Part shown: positions 1 through 7,957 of the stretch, piece by piece
Layout of the letters: each line of letters begins with the position of its first letter
How positions within the stretch are numbered: position 1 is the first letter of the stretch
Source: JAIEPT01 sp038217425
Lineage (GTDB): Bacteria > Planctomycetota > Planctomycetia > Gemmatales > Gemmataceae
NCBI GenBank assembly: GCA_038217425.1
Contig: JBBQPM010000102.1
Coordinates: 1 to 24,169, forward strand
Direction of reading: 5' to 3'
DNA: 24,169 bases
The notes under the pieces: generated by a model
The model's input: only the letters and a program-made list of their open reading frames with translations
Databases searched by the model: none
What the model was told of the DNA's origin: nothing
Translations under genes and position numbers: made by a program

Positions 1-1100
1 CGATCGCGGAACATGACCGTGGCGCCGTTGCGGAAGTTGCTCCCCTGGGCGGTCACCACCTCGCGCACGAACTGGTCATACGGCTTGTTTTGGCGGAACG
101 AATCGCGCAGAAATCCGTCGAGCGTGTGGACCGACTTCATGCCGACGCGGTACGGATTGGGACGCAAGAGGTCCGCCCATTTATTCGCCCAGTGATCTCC
201 CCACTCGGGACGTTCGAGCAGCCGATCGATCAGCTTTGCACGCTTGTCCGGCGCCGCATCGTTCAGGTACGTGCGTGTTTCTTCGGGCGTCGGCAACTTG
301 CCCAGCACGTCGAGAAACGCGCGGCGGTGAAACGTCGCGTCGTCGCACGACTCGCTGGGCGTGATGCCGAGTTGCTCAAGTTTGGCCCAGACGTGTTCGT
401 CGATGAAGTTGGCGCGCGGCAACTTGGCGTAGACGTCTTTGGCGACGGTCCCCGGCAGCGGGATCATGACGTTGCAAACCGCAAATTTCTCCTGGAAGCG
501 GGCCATGATCGCCGCCTCGCCAGGGAGCGGCCCGGCCTTGATCTTGCCGCCGTCGGAGACCGCGGCGATCACCTTCTCGTTGGACTGGAACATGGCCAAA
601 TGGGTGACGTCGTGCTTGCTGCCGTCGGAGTAATGGGCGGTGACGACGAGCGGTTGTTCGGCCTTCGGCGCGAGGATGCGCTCGCTCGGCGTGACGGTGA
701 TCTTCTCGACGAAGGGGGCTCCTTCCGGGGTGCGCGGGGCGCCGGCCTGGATCCAGCGGAGCATGGCCTGATAATGCGGATCGACGACGGTCAGTTTGGC
801 GCCGCCGGCGTGCGGGACGGTCGCGGTCGCCTTGAGCAGCAGCAGGCTCGACTCTGGCGCTGCGGGGAAGATGCGTCGGCCTCGGGCTTCTTGCGTGAGG
901 GCGGCATGGTCGAAGTTGTGGTCGAAGCCGAAGAGCGAGAGCTGGAAGCCGTTCTGTCCGCGCTGTTTGCCGTGGCATGGGCCGCTGTTGCAGCCGAAGC
1001 GGGCAAGGATTGGCTGGATGTCCTTCTCGAAGGTGGGGGATTCTTGCGCGACGAGGGCGCCGGGGAGAAGGAGCGCGGCGAAGAGAGTCAGGCGTGTCAT
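1..1100 (-). CDS. DUF1549 (PSCyt2) planctomycete cytochrome-like protein, N-terminal part
   Basis: The reverse strand is open from an ATG at 1100 to the left edge (366 residues seen, C-terminus missing). A signal peptide (about residues 1-19, ending LVAQ) precedes a region with CNSGPCHGK, so Cys37, Cys42 and His43 form a CX4CH motif in place of the usual haem CX2CH. A bacterial Ig-like (BIG2) segment follows at about 130-215 (ITVTPSE, YSDGSKHDVT). The DUF1549 domain then starts near 225, with FHRRAFLDVLGKLPTPEE and the ERPEWGDHWANKWADLLR-type block. The family is exported and greatly expanded in Planctomycetes; partners are usually DUF1553 (C-terminal half) and DUF1501 proteins. Its biochemical role is not established; a redox or cell-surface role is inferred. 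A separate promoter lies just upstream, so it need not be co-transcribed with the gene at 1172-1837. Confidence 0.92.
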   Translation of the reverse strand, partial: MTRLTLFAALLLPGALVAQESPTFEKDIQPILARFGCNSGPCHGKQRGQNGFQLSLFGFDHNFDHAALTQEARGRRIFPAAPESSLLLLKATATVPHAGGAKLTVVDPHYQAMLRWIQAGAPRTPEGAPFVEKITVTPSERILAPKAEQPLVVTAHYSDGSKHDVTHLAMFQSNEKVIAAVSDGGKIKAGPLPGEAAIMARFQEKFAVCNVMIPLPGTVAKDVYAKLPRANFIDEHVWAKLEQLGITPSESCDDATFHRRAFLDVLGKLPTPEETRTYLNDAAPDKRAKLIDRLLERPEWGDHWANKWADLLRPNPYRVGMKSVHTLDGFLRDSFRQNKPYDQFVREVVTAQGSNFRNGATVMFRD

Positions 1101-1131
1101 GTGGAGAACCTGCGGGAGGGTGGGTACTCTT

Positions 1132-1161
1132 GTTATAGTGGCAAAGACCCCGGCAGTTCAA
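1132..1161 (-). promoter_or_regulatory. putative sigma70-type promoter for the DUF1549 gene
   Basis: Read on the minus strand, TTGAAC (1161-1156) and TATAAC (1137-1132) are separated by 18 bases. The start codon at 1100 lies about 30 bases downstream. The spacing and near-consensus boxes fit a housekeeping promoter. Found by eye only. Confidence 0.5.
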
Positions 1162-1171
1162 TGCGGATCGA

Positions 1172-1837
1172 CTACGATCCTGTCGAGCGATGTGCAACGG
1201 AAGGGCCGGTGAGCGATTGCAAGATGTTGCTCACCTCCCAGATTTCCTCCTTGGAGATATACATCGAGCCTTCGACGACGCCGGGCGCGAACTGGACGCC
1301 CACCATTCGGCCACCTCCCGTTTCGACGGCGATCTCCATTCGCTTGGAAAGAAAGTAGGCGAGAAAGAGGATCAGAGCGATGAGGATCGACACGCCGCCG
1401 ATGATGAGTTCCGCGCCGTCGCGCTGGCGATTCATTTGGCCGTAGAAGAAGGCGCCGACGCCGGCCAACAAAGTCAGGATTGCAATCAGAATGTACAGAG
1501 GCTGTCGCGAGAATCCGCAACGATGGCTGCCGACATGATCGATGGCGACGAAATCGACGAGTAGCCCGGAGATCGAGTTGACGGTCAGCCTCACCCCCTG
1601 AGTGGAAACTTCGAAGCGGACGTCCCGATGCAGACCGACGATGGATCGCATCCAAGAGAGCAGCCCCCGCGGCCTGCCGGCGAGAATCAGATAGAACCCC
1701 TTTTGCGGCGTACGCGACGACCAAAACTGCCGCAAAATGATTGAGGGGACGTTGTGCCTGGATAATGCGACGCTCAACACCATGAAAAGCACTAAAAGCG
1801 TGCCGACGGGGATCAGTACCATTTCGAGACTATTCAT
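1172..1837 (-). CDS. membrane protein of unknown function (221 aa)
   Basis: I do not recognise the family. The protein has an N-terminal hydrophobic helix (about residues 5-25), a soluble stretch of about 85 residues rich in beta-like sequence (RFEVSTQGVRLTV), then two adjacent membrane helices (about 113-133 and 145-165). It ends in a short tail with MYISKEEIWEVSNIL. The layout, a small cytosolic beta domain between membrane helices, recalls PH-like membrane proteins, but this is only a resemblance. The start at 1837 has a strong ribosome site (AAGGAGAA, six bases upstream). It follows the 115-residue membrane gene by 28 bases and probably ends the arfB-methyltransferase transcription unit. 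A frame on the same strand at 1158-1724 is a shadow. Confidence 0.8.
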   Translation of the reverse strand: MNSLEMVLIPVGTLLVLFMVLSVALSRHNVPSIILRQFWSSRTPQKGFYLILAGRPRGLLSWMRSIVGLHRDVRFEVSTQGVRLTVNSISGLLVDFVAIDHVGSHRCGFSRQPLYILIAILTLLAGVGAFFYGQMNRQRDGAELIIGGVSILIALILFLAYFLSKRMEIAVETGGGRMVGVQFAPGVVEGSMYISKEEIWEVSNILQSLTGPSVAHRSTGS

Positions 1838-1865
1838 GGCCGGTTCTCCTTGCCGGTTGGGCCGG

Positions 1866-2213
1866 TTACCAGTCGCCGCCGGGCGCGACGCTCGAAAGCG
1901 GCGACTTGCGTTCGACGGGCTTTACTTTCAATCGTTCGGCATCGTAGTGGGCCTGCAGGCAGATGCGGGCGGCGATGCCGACCTTCACGATCTGGATGCC
2001 GCCGCGAAAGACGAAGATGCCGATGATCATCATCACGATCGCTTCGAGGTATTGCACGATGCTGGTCTGATTCAGTCCCCTGGCTCCGCCCGTGGGGGGC
2101 GTGACCGCAAGCTTGCCGGCGCAGTCGAGGAAGAAGACGATGCCCAGCGCGATCAGCAGCCAACCTCCCAGGATGAGGAGCCAGGCCATCAGCGGGCGTA
2201 AGAAGGTTTGCAT
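1866..2213 (-). CDS. small two-helix membrane protein of unknown function (115 aa)
   Basis: No family recognised. Two hydrophobic helices (about residues 8-30 and 54-76) flank a short loop containing TPPTGGARGLNQTS. A basic C-terminal tail of about 38 residues (RLKVKPVERK) is predicted to be cytosolic. The start at 2213 lies only 7 bases after the methyltransferase stop, so the two are almost certainly co-transcribed. The downstream membrane gene (1172-1837) follows after 28 bases. Similar small two-helix proteins are common in planctomycete genomes and are usually left hypothetical. Nothing here shows a link to DNA methylation. Confidence 0.75.
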   Translation of the reverse strand: MQTFLRPLMAWLLILGGWLLIALGIVFFLDCAGKLAVTPPTGGARGLNQTSIVQYLEAIVMMIIGIFVFRGGIQIVKVGIAARICLQAHYDAERLKVKPVERKSPLSSVAPGGDW

Positions 2214-2220
2214 ATCGGGC

Positions 2221-3144
2221 TCACAGGTTGGGGGAGTCGCCTTCGAACAGGGGGGCGGGCGCCTGGGGCGGACGCTTCCGCGTCGTACCGAGCTTGCGCC
2301 CCTGGGCCGTCGTCGGCGAACTGGCGAGCGGATTCTCCGGGCCCTCCAGCGGGTCGCCGGGACGGATCAGGTCCAGGCGCTTCCGCACTTGATCGGCGTA
2401 CGACTCGGACAACTCGCAGCCGACGTACGCTCGGCGCAATTTCTTGGCGACCGCGAGCGTGGTGCCGCTCCCCGCGAACGGGTCGAGCACGACCTCCCCG
2501 GGGTTCGACGACACCTTGATGATCCGCCCCAGTAACTGTTCCGGCATCTGGCAGCCGTGAAACCCGGCCCGCTCCTTGAAGGTGCCGCACACGCGCGAGA
2601 AGTACCAGGTATCGCCGTCGGGTTCGAAGCCCTCGGGCAAATCTTGGGGCCTGAGCACCCAGGTATCGTCCGGCATTCGGCCCGATGCGTTCGCGCGCGC
2701 ATCGGCGTAAACGAGTTGCCGGGCCGAGGGGACGCGGATGGCCTCGACGTTAAACGTGAACTCCTTCGGATCCCGAACGAAGTGGAAGATGTGTGCGTGG
2801 CTGCGGTTGAACTTCCGCTTGCAGTTGACGCCAAAGGTGTAGTACCAGATGACCCAGCTTCGGCAGGTGAACCCGAGTTCGCGCGTGGCGAGGACCTTGA
2901 GTTCGGCGGCGTATTCGTCGCCGATCGCCAGCCAGAACGTGCCGGTCGGTTTGAGGACGCGGGCCACGCCGGCCATCCACTTTTTGCTCCAGGCGAGGTA
3001 CTCGTCAGCGGCCTTGCGGTCGTCGTAGACGTCGTAATCGTAGCCGATGTTGAAGGGGGGATCGGCGAAAACGAGATCGACGGAACCGGGCTTGAGCCCG
3101 GCCAGGGTTTGCACGCAATCGCCTTGCAGGAGGTCGTAACGCAT
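2221..3144 (-). CDS. DNA methyltransferase, beta class (N4-cytosine or N6-adenine)
   Basis: This 307-residue SAM-dependent DNA methyltransferase has motifs in the permuted beta order. The catalytic motif IV DPPFNIG is near residue 28 and the SAM-binding motif I DPFAGSGTT at about 221-229, with the target-recognition region between them. Such enzymes methylate an exocyclic amino group of A or C; DPPF does not settle which. The start at 3144 overlaps the arfB stop as TGATG, implying translational coupling. The frame stays open upstream to 3570, but that stretch only shadows arfB. The last 60 or so residues are a low-complexity Pro/Arg/Lys tail. No restriction endonuclease gene is visible next to it, so it looks like an orphan (solitary) methyltransferase. 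Its recognition site cannot be read from the sequence. Confidence 0.9.
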   Translation of the reverse strand: MRYDLLQGDCVQTLAGLKPGSVDLVFADPPFNIGYDYDVYDDRKAADEYLAWSKKWMAGVARVLKPTGTFWLAIGDEYAAELKVLATRELGFTCRSWVIWYYTFGVNCKRKFNRSHAHIFHFVRDPKEFTFNVEAIRVPSARQLVYADARANASGRMPDDTWVLRPQDLPEGFEPDGDTWYFSRVCGTFKERAGFHGCQMPEQLLGRIIKVSSNPGEVVLDPFAGSGTTLAVAKKLRRAYVGCELSESYADQVRKRLDLIRPGDPLEGPENPLASSPTTAQGRKLGTTRKRPPQAPAPLFEGDSPNL

Positions 3145-3563
3145 CAAGATTCCGGTGTGAATTGGCGGGACTGTTTGACTTCGGAACGCAACTTTTTGTC
3201 TTCGAGCCGACGCCTTTTGGCGCCCTTGCTCGGCTTGGTCTTCTTCCGCGGCTTGGGAAGGGCGGCGGCATCCAGGAGGAGTTCGCGGAGTTTGTCGAGG
3301 CAATCCTGGCGATTGCGGTCTTGATCGCGGTACTTCTGCGAGGTCACAAAGACGACGCCTTCGACCGTGAAGAAACGCTTGTGCAGGAGGGCCAGGCGAA
3401 TCTTGACGTGGTCGGGGACGCTCGGAGAGCCGGCGATGGTCCAGGTGAGTTGCGCCTTGGAGGCGACCTTGTTGACGTTTTGTCCGCCGGGCCCGCCGGA
3501 GCGTGCGAACTTCCATTCGAATTCCTCGAGGGGAATGCGGATTTGGTCGTTCACTTCGAGCAT
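3144..3563 (-). CDS. arfB: ArfB/YaeJ-type peptidyl-tRNA hydrolase (ribosome rescue)
   Basis: The protein is 139 residues, matching the length of E. coli ArfB (about 140). The release-factor catalytic motif GGQ is at residues 26-28 within RSGGPGGQNVNKVASK, the class-defining segment. A strongly basic C-terminal tail (about 107-135: KPRKKTKPSKGAKRRR...) corresponds to the part of ArfB that enters the empty mRNA channel of stalled ribosomes. By family knowledge it hydrolyses peptidyl-tRNA on non-stop ribosomes. The start at 3563 gives the expected N-terminus. Its stop overlaps the methyltransferase start (TGATG). A long perfect palindrome lies just upstream, between this gene and the DUF1080 gene. 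Confidence 0.95.
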   Translation of the reverse strand: MLEVNDQIRIPLEEFEWKFARSGGPGGQNVNKVASKAQLTWTIAGSPSVPDHVKIRLALLHKRFFTVEGVVFVTSQKYRDQDRNRQDCLDKLRELLLDAAALPKPRKKTKPSKGAKRRRLEDKKLRSEVKQSRQFTPES

Positions 3564-3581
3564 ACGGCAACCCTTATTTCA

Positions 3582-3635
3582 GAGCCGGAAGCGTGAGCGA
3601 CGGTCCGGCTTGATCGTCGCTCACGCTTCCGGCTC
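3582..3635. repeat. 21-bp perfect inverted repeat
   Basis: Left arm 3582-3602 (starts GAGCCGGAAGCG) and right arm 3615-3635 are exact reverse complements around a 12-base loop. It begins 5 bases after the DUF1080 stop and ends 18 bases before the arfB start, on the transcribed minus strand. No T-run follows on that strand (TGAAATAAGG), so it is not a classical intrinsic terminator. It shares GAGCC and the core GCGTRAGCG with the repeat at 8252-8331. Confidence 0.9.
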
Positions 3636-3640
3636 GGACA

Positions 3641-4741
3641 TTACTTGCGGGGCAGGATCCAGAAGTTCTGGAACTGCAGGGGATTGCCGTGGCCCTGGAG
3701 TTGCAGGGCGCCGGGAGTGCCTTCGGGTTCGGGTCGAGCGCCGCCGGTGACACCGTTGAGTTCGACGTCGTCGTGGATGACGACGCCGTTGTGTTTGACG
3801 GTGGCGCGGGCGTTCTTGACCTTTTTGCCGTCACTGAGGACGGCGGCGGTGAAGTCGATGTCGTAGGTCTGCCAGGTGAGCGGCGGGTAGCACATGTTGA
3901 GTTTGGGGGAGACTTTCTGATAGAAGCCGCCGCACTCGTTGTCCTTGCCGTCGAGGCCGAAGGAATCGAGGATTTGACATTCGTACTGATCGACCTGATA
4001 GAAACCGCTATTGCCGCGCCCCTGGCCGCGGGCGTCGGGGCGGAAGGGGAGCATGAATTCGAGGTGCACGGTGTAGTTGAGGAACTTGTTCTTGGTGTGG
4101 ATGTTGCTGCCGTCGGTATTGAGGAGCTTGGTGGCCTTGTCGAGTCGGCCGCCTTTGAACGCGTCGATGTTGGAGCCGTCGAAGAGGACGACGGTGCCCG
4201 TCTGCGTCGGAGATAGGCTGAGCGTCGGGCTTTTGCGCTGGACCTTGGTGAGTTCGAAGACTTCGTTATCGGCGGTCTTGCCGGTGATCTTTCCCTTGGC
4301 ATAGGCGCCGGCGTAAAGTTGATGGCCGTCGGGCGGGAACTTCGAGGTCGCGGAGAATTCTTCGGGCTTCTGGGCGAGGTACTTGCGTTTTTCCTTGGGA
4401 TCGATGGGCGTGAACGTGGCGCCTTCGCCGTCGAGTTTGCCGTGCATGAGGATCTTGGACTTGCCGTCCCAGCCGGCGCCGGGGAGACCGCCGGGGAGGA
4501 CGACGGCCTGGAACTGACCGCCGCCCAGGGCGATGACCTGGGCGCCGAGTTTATCCTTGGATTTGGGGAACAGGCCTTCGTATTCGCCCTGGATCTGGAA
4601 ATCGACGGGGAGGCTGGGATCGTTGGGATGGGTGAAGACGCCCGGGGTCTTCTTGGGTTCGGATTTCTTGTCCTGGGCGTCGGCGTAGGAGGTCAGCGTC
4701 AGCAGGCCGGCCACGCCGAGCAAGGTAAGGATTCGTAACAT
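3641..4741 (-). CDS. secreted DUF1080 (3-keto-disaccharide hydrolase domain) protein
   Basis: This 366-residue exported protein has a signal peptide (about 1-22, ending SYADA). Residues 30-160 form a separate N-terminal module (QGEYEGLF, GGQFQAVVLPGGLPG, GWDGKSK). The C-terminal DUF1080 domain runs from about 180 (VVLFDGSNIDAFKGG) to the end, with hallmarks GNSGFYQVDQYECQILDSFG and GALQLQGHGNPLQFQNFWI. The domain has a concanavalin-like jelly-roll fold; some members cleave 3-keto-glycosides, but most planctomycete copies are untested. The start at 4741 has a perfect GGAGGT ribosome site. It is divergent from the histidine kinase, with a promoter at 4780-4808. A role in extracellular glycan breakdown is inferred. 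Confidence 0.92.
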   Translation of the reverse strand: MLRILTLLGVAGLLTLTSYADAQDKKSEPKKTPGVFTHPNDPSLPVDFQIQGEYEGLFPKSKDKLGAQVIALGGGQFQAVVLPGGLPGAGWDGKSKILMHGKLDGEGATFTPIDPKEKRKYLAQKPEEFSATSKFPPDGHQLYAGAYAKGKITGKTADNEVFELTKVQRKSPTLSLSPTQTGTVVLFDGSNIDAFKGGRLDKATKLLNTDGSNIHTKNKFLNYTVHLEFMLPFRPDARGQGRGNSGFYQVDQYECQILDSFGLDGKDNECGGFYQKVSPKLNMCYPPLTWQTYDIDFTAAVLSDGKKVKNARATVKHNGVVIHDDVELNGVTGGARPEPEGTPGALQLQGHGNPLQFQNFWILPRK

Positions 4742-4779
4742 GGATACCTCCGAGATGCGTCAGGGGTGAGACGAGATTC

Positions 4780-4808
4780 AGGGTACGACAAAAGGCCGGG
4801 GCTCGCAA
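4780..4808 (-). promoter_or_regulatory. putative promoter for the DUF1080 gene
   Basis: On the minus strand TTGCGA (4808-4803) and TACCCT (4785-4780) are 17 bases apart, about 40 bases before the start codon at 4741. The -35 is good and the -10 weak. Confidence 0.4.
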
Positions 4809-4886
4809 GCGGCAAAGCCCAAAAGGCGCAGGCGTCAGAATCGTCGCGGCCCGGGGAACCGGGCCGTCAATTCGCGGAATCTCGCA

Positions 4887-4915
4887 TTGCGACAGGGGAG
4901 CTTTGGGCGCATAGT
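4887..4915 (+). promoter_or_regulatory. putative promoter for the histidine kinase gene
   Basis: TTGCGA (4887-4892) and CATAGT (4910-4915) are 17 bases apart and lie about 37 bases before the GTG start at 4952. The -35 hexamer equals that of the divergent promoter at 4780-4808. Confidence 0.4.
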
Positions 4916-4951
4916 TGAGGGGAAAAGTTCTTCTCTAGTCAAGGTCCGCTC

Positions 4952-7900
4952 GTGATATCGGCGCCGACAGACCGCTCGAAGTACGTCCGCACCGCGCTCC
5001 CCGTGCGCCACGGGACGCTCGCTGCCATCGGAATCTTGCTCTTTCATCTCAGTTGGGCCTACGCCGGCGATCCGCTCGGGTTTTGGCTTCCAGGTCTGGG
5101 AGTAGGAATTGCCCTGGTCGCCTGGTTCGGCTGGCCCATGCTAATTCCCCTCGCGGTCGATCTGTTCCTGGTCCGCAGCTGGCAAGGAGAATACGCCTTG
5201 CGAGCCGCGTACGACGTCAGTCTGTCGATCGGGCAGATCGGATTTTCCTGGTATCTCTACCGCTATGTCGCCCAGGGCTCGCGTTGGCTGGAAGATCCGC
5301 GTTCGGCGATGGTCTTTTTGCTTTTGCCTTGCGCCCTGCTTTCCGGAGCGGCCGGCCTGGCGCTAGCGCTGGCGGACCCGTTCTTCGCTTCGGTCTCCGA
5401 GTTCGGCAACCGCGTGCTCGAACATTCGCTGGGCCGTACGCTGGGCGTCCTGGCGACGGCGCCGTTCTGTTTGGCGGTTCTGACAGGCTTCTTGATCCAG
5501 CGCCGCTGCCTTTCCGAACCCCGAAAAAAGCCTTTCAGCCTGTGGATCTGGAGCGGAGCCGAGGCCGTGGAACTCGCGGGGCTCTGCCTGGGGTCGGGGC
5601 TGCTCGCGCTCGTTTTGGTCGCGACCGAAACGCGGGCGGAGAGTCCCGCGCCGAGCTGGCCGCTGCGAGGGGTGCTGCTCCTGGTCGTGGTCTGGACGGC
5701 GCTGCGTCAAAGCTTGCGAGGCGCCACGTCGGCGAGTCTTTCGGCAACGCTCGTCTGTTTCGGCTGGTTTTGGCCGGCCAACTCAGGTCCAGGGCTCTCC
5801 TGGCGTTCGTCGCAAGAGTACCAACTCGCTTTGAGCAGCGTCGCCCTCCTTGTGGGCACGGCGATCGGCTGGGTCCGCGCCAGCGAGGCGCGCTACCGAC
5901 ACGTCGTCGGCCGAATCCCCCTCATGCTCTACAGCGTCCGCCTGCCGCGCGGCATCTCGGCGCTCCCCTCCGGCGTGCCAAAAGGAGAAGGCTATCCCGA
6001 AAGAAAGCCCGCTCTGCGCGTCGGCCCCGAAATCGCCGAGGAAGCGGAGGTCGTCCTCGTCGGCTCCGCGTGCCAGCAGATCCTCAACTGCGCTCCCGAA
6101 TTGCTGATCGGGCCGTTCGAGAACTGGATGCGTCGAATTTTTCCCGACGACCGCGAAGTCCTGCTGGCGACGCTGACGCAGCTCTGCTTGCAGCGCACGC
6201 CGGTGACGTGCGAGTATCGGCTGATGCCGCAGACGACGAATCAGCCTTCGTCGATGGAGATCAATCTCGATCTGCCCGCCGCGGCGCGGACGCCGAGCAA
6301 TTCGCACGTGCGTTGGGTTCGCGACACCCTGGCGCCCCATCACACCGGCGACGGCAAACTCGACGGCTGGGAAGGAGTCGTCGAAGACATCACCGAACAA
6401 CGGCTCCTCGCGCAGGATCTGCGCCGGACCACGGGGTTGCTCAAGGCGCTCGTGTCGAATCTGCCGGCGGGCGTCTTCTTCCTGCGCGGCCCGAACGGCT
6501 TGCCCATCATGGTAAACGCCCGGGCTCGCCAGTTGCTGGGCCAGCGCGAAGACCTCTCCGCGAGCCTCAAATATCTCCCCGAAGTCTACCGCCTGCACCG
6601 GACCGACGGCTCGGAATATCCGTACGAAGAACTTCCGGTGAGCATCGCCCTGATGCAGGGCAAGTCGGCGTCGGCGAACGACATCGTCGTCTGGCGGCCC
6701 GACGGTCGCAAGGTGCCTCTCATCTCCTGGGCGGCGCCGGTCGACATCGCGGGGACGGGCAGACCCGACGCCGCCGTCTGGGTGCTCGAAGACATGTCGG
6801 CGGTGCACAAGCTGGAGATGTCGCGGCGCGAGTCGGAGAACCGCTTGCGCGCGGTCATCGAGTCGATCGTCGAGGGGATCGTGGTGCAGAATTACAACGG
6901 CCTGATCCTCGAGGCCAACTCCGCCGCCTGCACGATTCTGGGCGTCACCTACGAACAAATTCTTAAGCAACGCTGGCTCGTCCCCGAACTCGAATGCGTG
7001 CGCGAGGATGGCTCGCCGATCGCCGCCGACGAACATCCCGATCGCGTCGCTCTCAAATTGAACGCTCCGGTGCGCGAGTTCGCGATGGGACTGCCGGCCG
7101 GCGACAAGCGGCGCTGGTTGCTCGTGAGCAGTCTCCCGCTCCCCGCGCTGGCCGCGCAGAACGCCAACCTTCAGCAGGGACGCGTGGTGACGACTTTCGC
7201 GGACATCAGCGAGTTGATGTCAACGCGGGCGCAGAATCAACAGCTGAGCGAGGAACTCGAGGTGTCGCAGCGCCTGGACGTGGTCGGCAAACTTGCCAGC
7301 GGCACGATTCACGACTGCAACAATTTGGTCGCCGGCATGATCGGCCTGGCCGCGGTGGCGCAGCTCGAGTTGGACCCGCAGCATCCGACGCAGATCAATC
7401 TGGCGCGGATGATCGAACTGGGGCGCCAGGCGAGTCGGCTCACGGGGCAGGTGCTCGCCTTCAGCAAACGGCGCCGGCGCGACGCGATTCTCGTCGATCT
7501 CAACGACGCGATTCGCTTCACGCTCAAGTTGCTGCGGGGCGTGCTGCCGCCCGAGATCGAGGTGGTGCTCGACATCCCGGTCGAGCCCCGCTATATGAAA
7601 GGGGAGGAGACGCAGATTCAGCAGACGGTGATGAACCTTTGCCTCAACGCGCGCGACGCCATGCCGAGCGGCGGCGTTCTCCGCGTCGCCTCGCTGCGCC
7701 GCCAAACGCCCCACGGCTGGCAAGTCGGCATCGTCGCGCAAGACACCGGCATCGGCATGGCGCCCGACGTCGTCCAGCGCGTCTTCGAGCCGTTCTTCAC
7801 CACCAAGGAGCACGGTACCGGCCTGGGGCTTGCCGTCGTGCAGCAGATCGTCGCCGGGTTCGGCGGCGTGACCGAAGTCCACAGCGAGCCCGGCCAGGGC

Positions 7901-7954
7901 GCCCGCTTCGAACTCTGGTTCCCCGAATCGCTCCCCTCAATCGGTCCGGACTAA
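4952..7954 (+). CDS. membrane sensor histidine kinase (MASE1-like, three PAS, HisKA-HATPase)
   Basis: The protein has 1000 residues. Residues 20-305 contain about eight hydrophobic helices and resemble the MASE1 sensor domain. Three PAS-type segments follow, at roughly 310-480 (ending GWEGVVEDITEQ), 485-615 and 625-745. The kinase core has an H-box with GTIHDCNN (phospho-acceptor His787) where the usual sequence is AHDFNN, an N-box NLCLNARDAM (Asn899), G1 DTGIGM (Asp931) and G2 FEPFFTTKEHGTGLGL. No receiver domain is attached and no response regulator is in the window, so its partner is unknown. The start is GTG at 4952, preceded by AAGGT. The next ATG is inside the first membrane region. The ligand cannot be inferred. 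The downstream small membrane gene starts 3 bases after the stop. Confidence 0.93.
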   Translation: MISAPTDRSKYVRTALPVRHGTLAAIGILLFHLSWAYAGDPLGFWLPGLGVGIALVAWFGWPMLIPLAVDLFLVRSWQGEYALRAAYDVSLSIGQIGFSWYLYRYVAQGSRWLEDPRSAMVFLLLPCALLSGAAGLALALADPFFASVSEFGNRVLEHSLGRTLGVLATAPFCLAVLTGFLIQRRCLSEPRKKPFSLWIWSGAEAVELAGLCLGSGLLALVLVATETRAESPAPSWPLRGVLLLVVVWTALRQSLRGATSASLSATLVCFGWFWPANSGPGLSWRSSQEYQLALSSVALLVGTAIGWVRASEARYRHVVGRIPLMLYSVRLPRGISALPSGVPKGEGYPERKPALRVGPEIAEEAEVVLVGSACQQILNCAPELLIGPFENWMRRIFPDDREVLLATLTQLCLQRTPVTCEYRLMPQTTNQPSSMEINLDLPAAARTPSNSHVRWVRDTLAPHHTGDGKLDGWEGVVEDITEQRLLAQDLRRTTGLLKALVSNLPAGVFFLRGPNGLPIMVNARARQLLGQREDLSASLKYLPEVYRLHRTDGSEYPYEELPVSIALMQGKSASANDIVVWRPDGRKVPLISWAAPVDIAGTGRPDAAVWVLEDMSAVHKLEMSRRESENRLRAVIESIVEGIVVQNYNGLILEANSAACTILGVTYEQILKQRWLVPELECVREDGSPIAADEHPDRVALKLNAPVREFAMGLPAGDKRRWLLVSSLPLPALAAQNANLQQGRVVTTFADISELMSTRAQNQQLSEELEVSQRLDVVGKLASGTIHDCNNLVAGMIGLAAVAQLELDPQHPTQINLARMIELGRQASRLTGQVLAFSKRRRRDAILVDLNDAIRFTLKLLRGVLPPEIEVVLDIPVEPRYMKGEETQIQQTVMNLCLNARDAMPSGGVLRVASLRRQTPHGWQVGIVAQDTGIGMAPDVVQRVFEPFFTTKEHGTGLGLAVVQQIVAGFGGVTEVHSEPGQGARFELWFPESLPSIGPD

Positions 7955-7957
7955 ATC

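Noticed and set aside
90..1358. A 422-codon open frame on the plus strand
   Set aside because: It is the antisense shadow of the DUF1549 gene (1-1100, minus), which has a signal peptide and family motifs. The plus-strand translation is Arg/Gly/Val-rich with no domain.
3145..3570. Upstream extension of the methyltransferase frame
   Set aside because: The extra 142 residues lie over arfB in another frame and are compositionally odd. The ATG at 3144 overlapping the arfB stop is the natural start.
3582..3635. Palindrome as a Rho-independent terminator of the DUF1080 gene
   Set aside because: Arms are long enough, but no T-tract follows on the transcribed strand. Kept as a repeat, not as a terminator.
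5053..6966. A 637-codon plus-strand frame within the kinase gene
   Set aside because: Extreme Arg/Ala/Gly content and full overlap with the MASE1/PAS coding frame show it is a GC-driven shadow.
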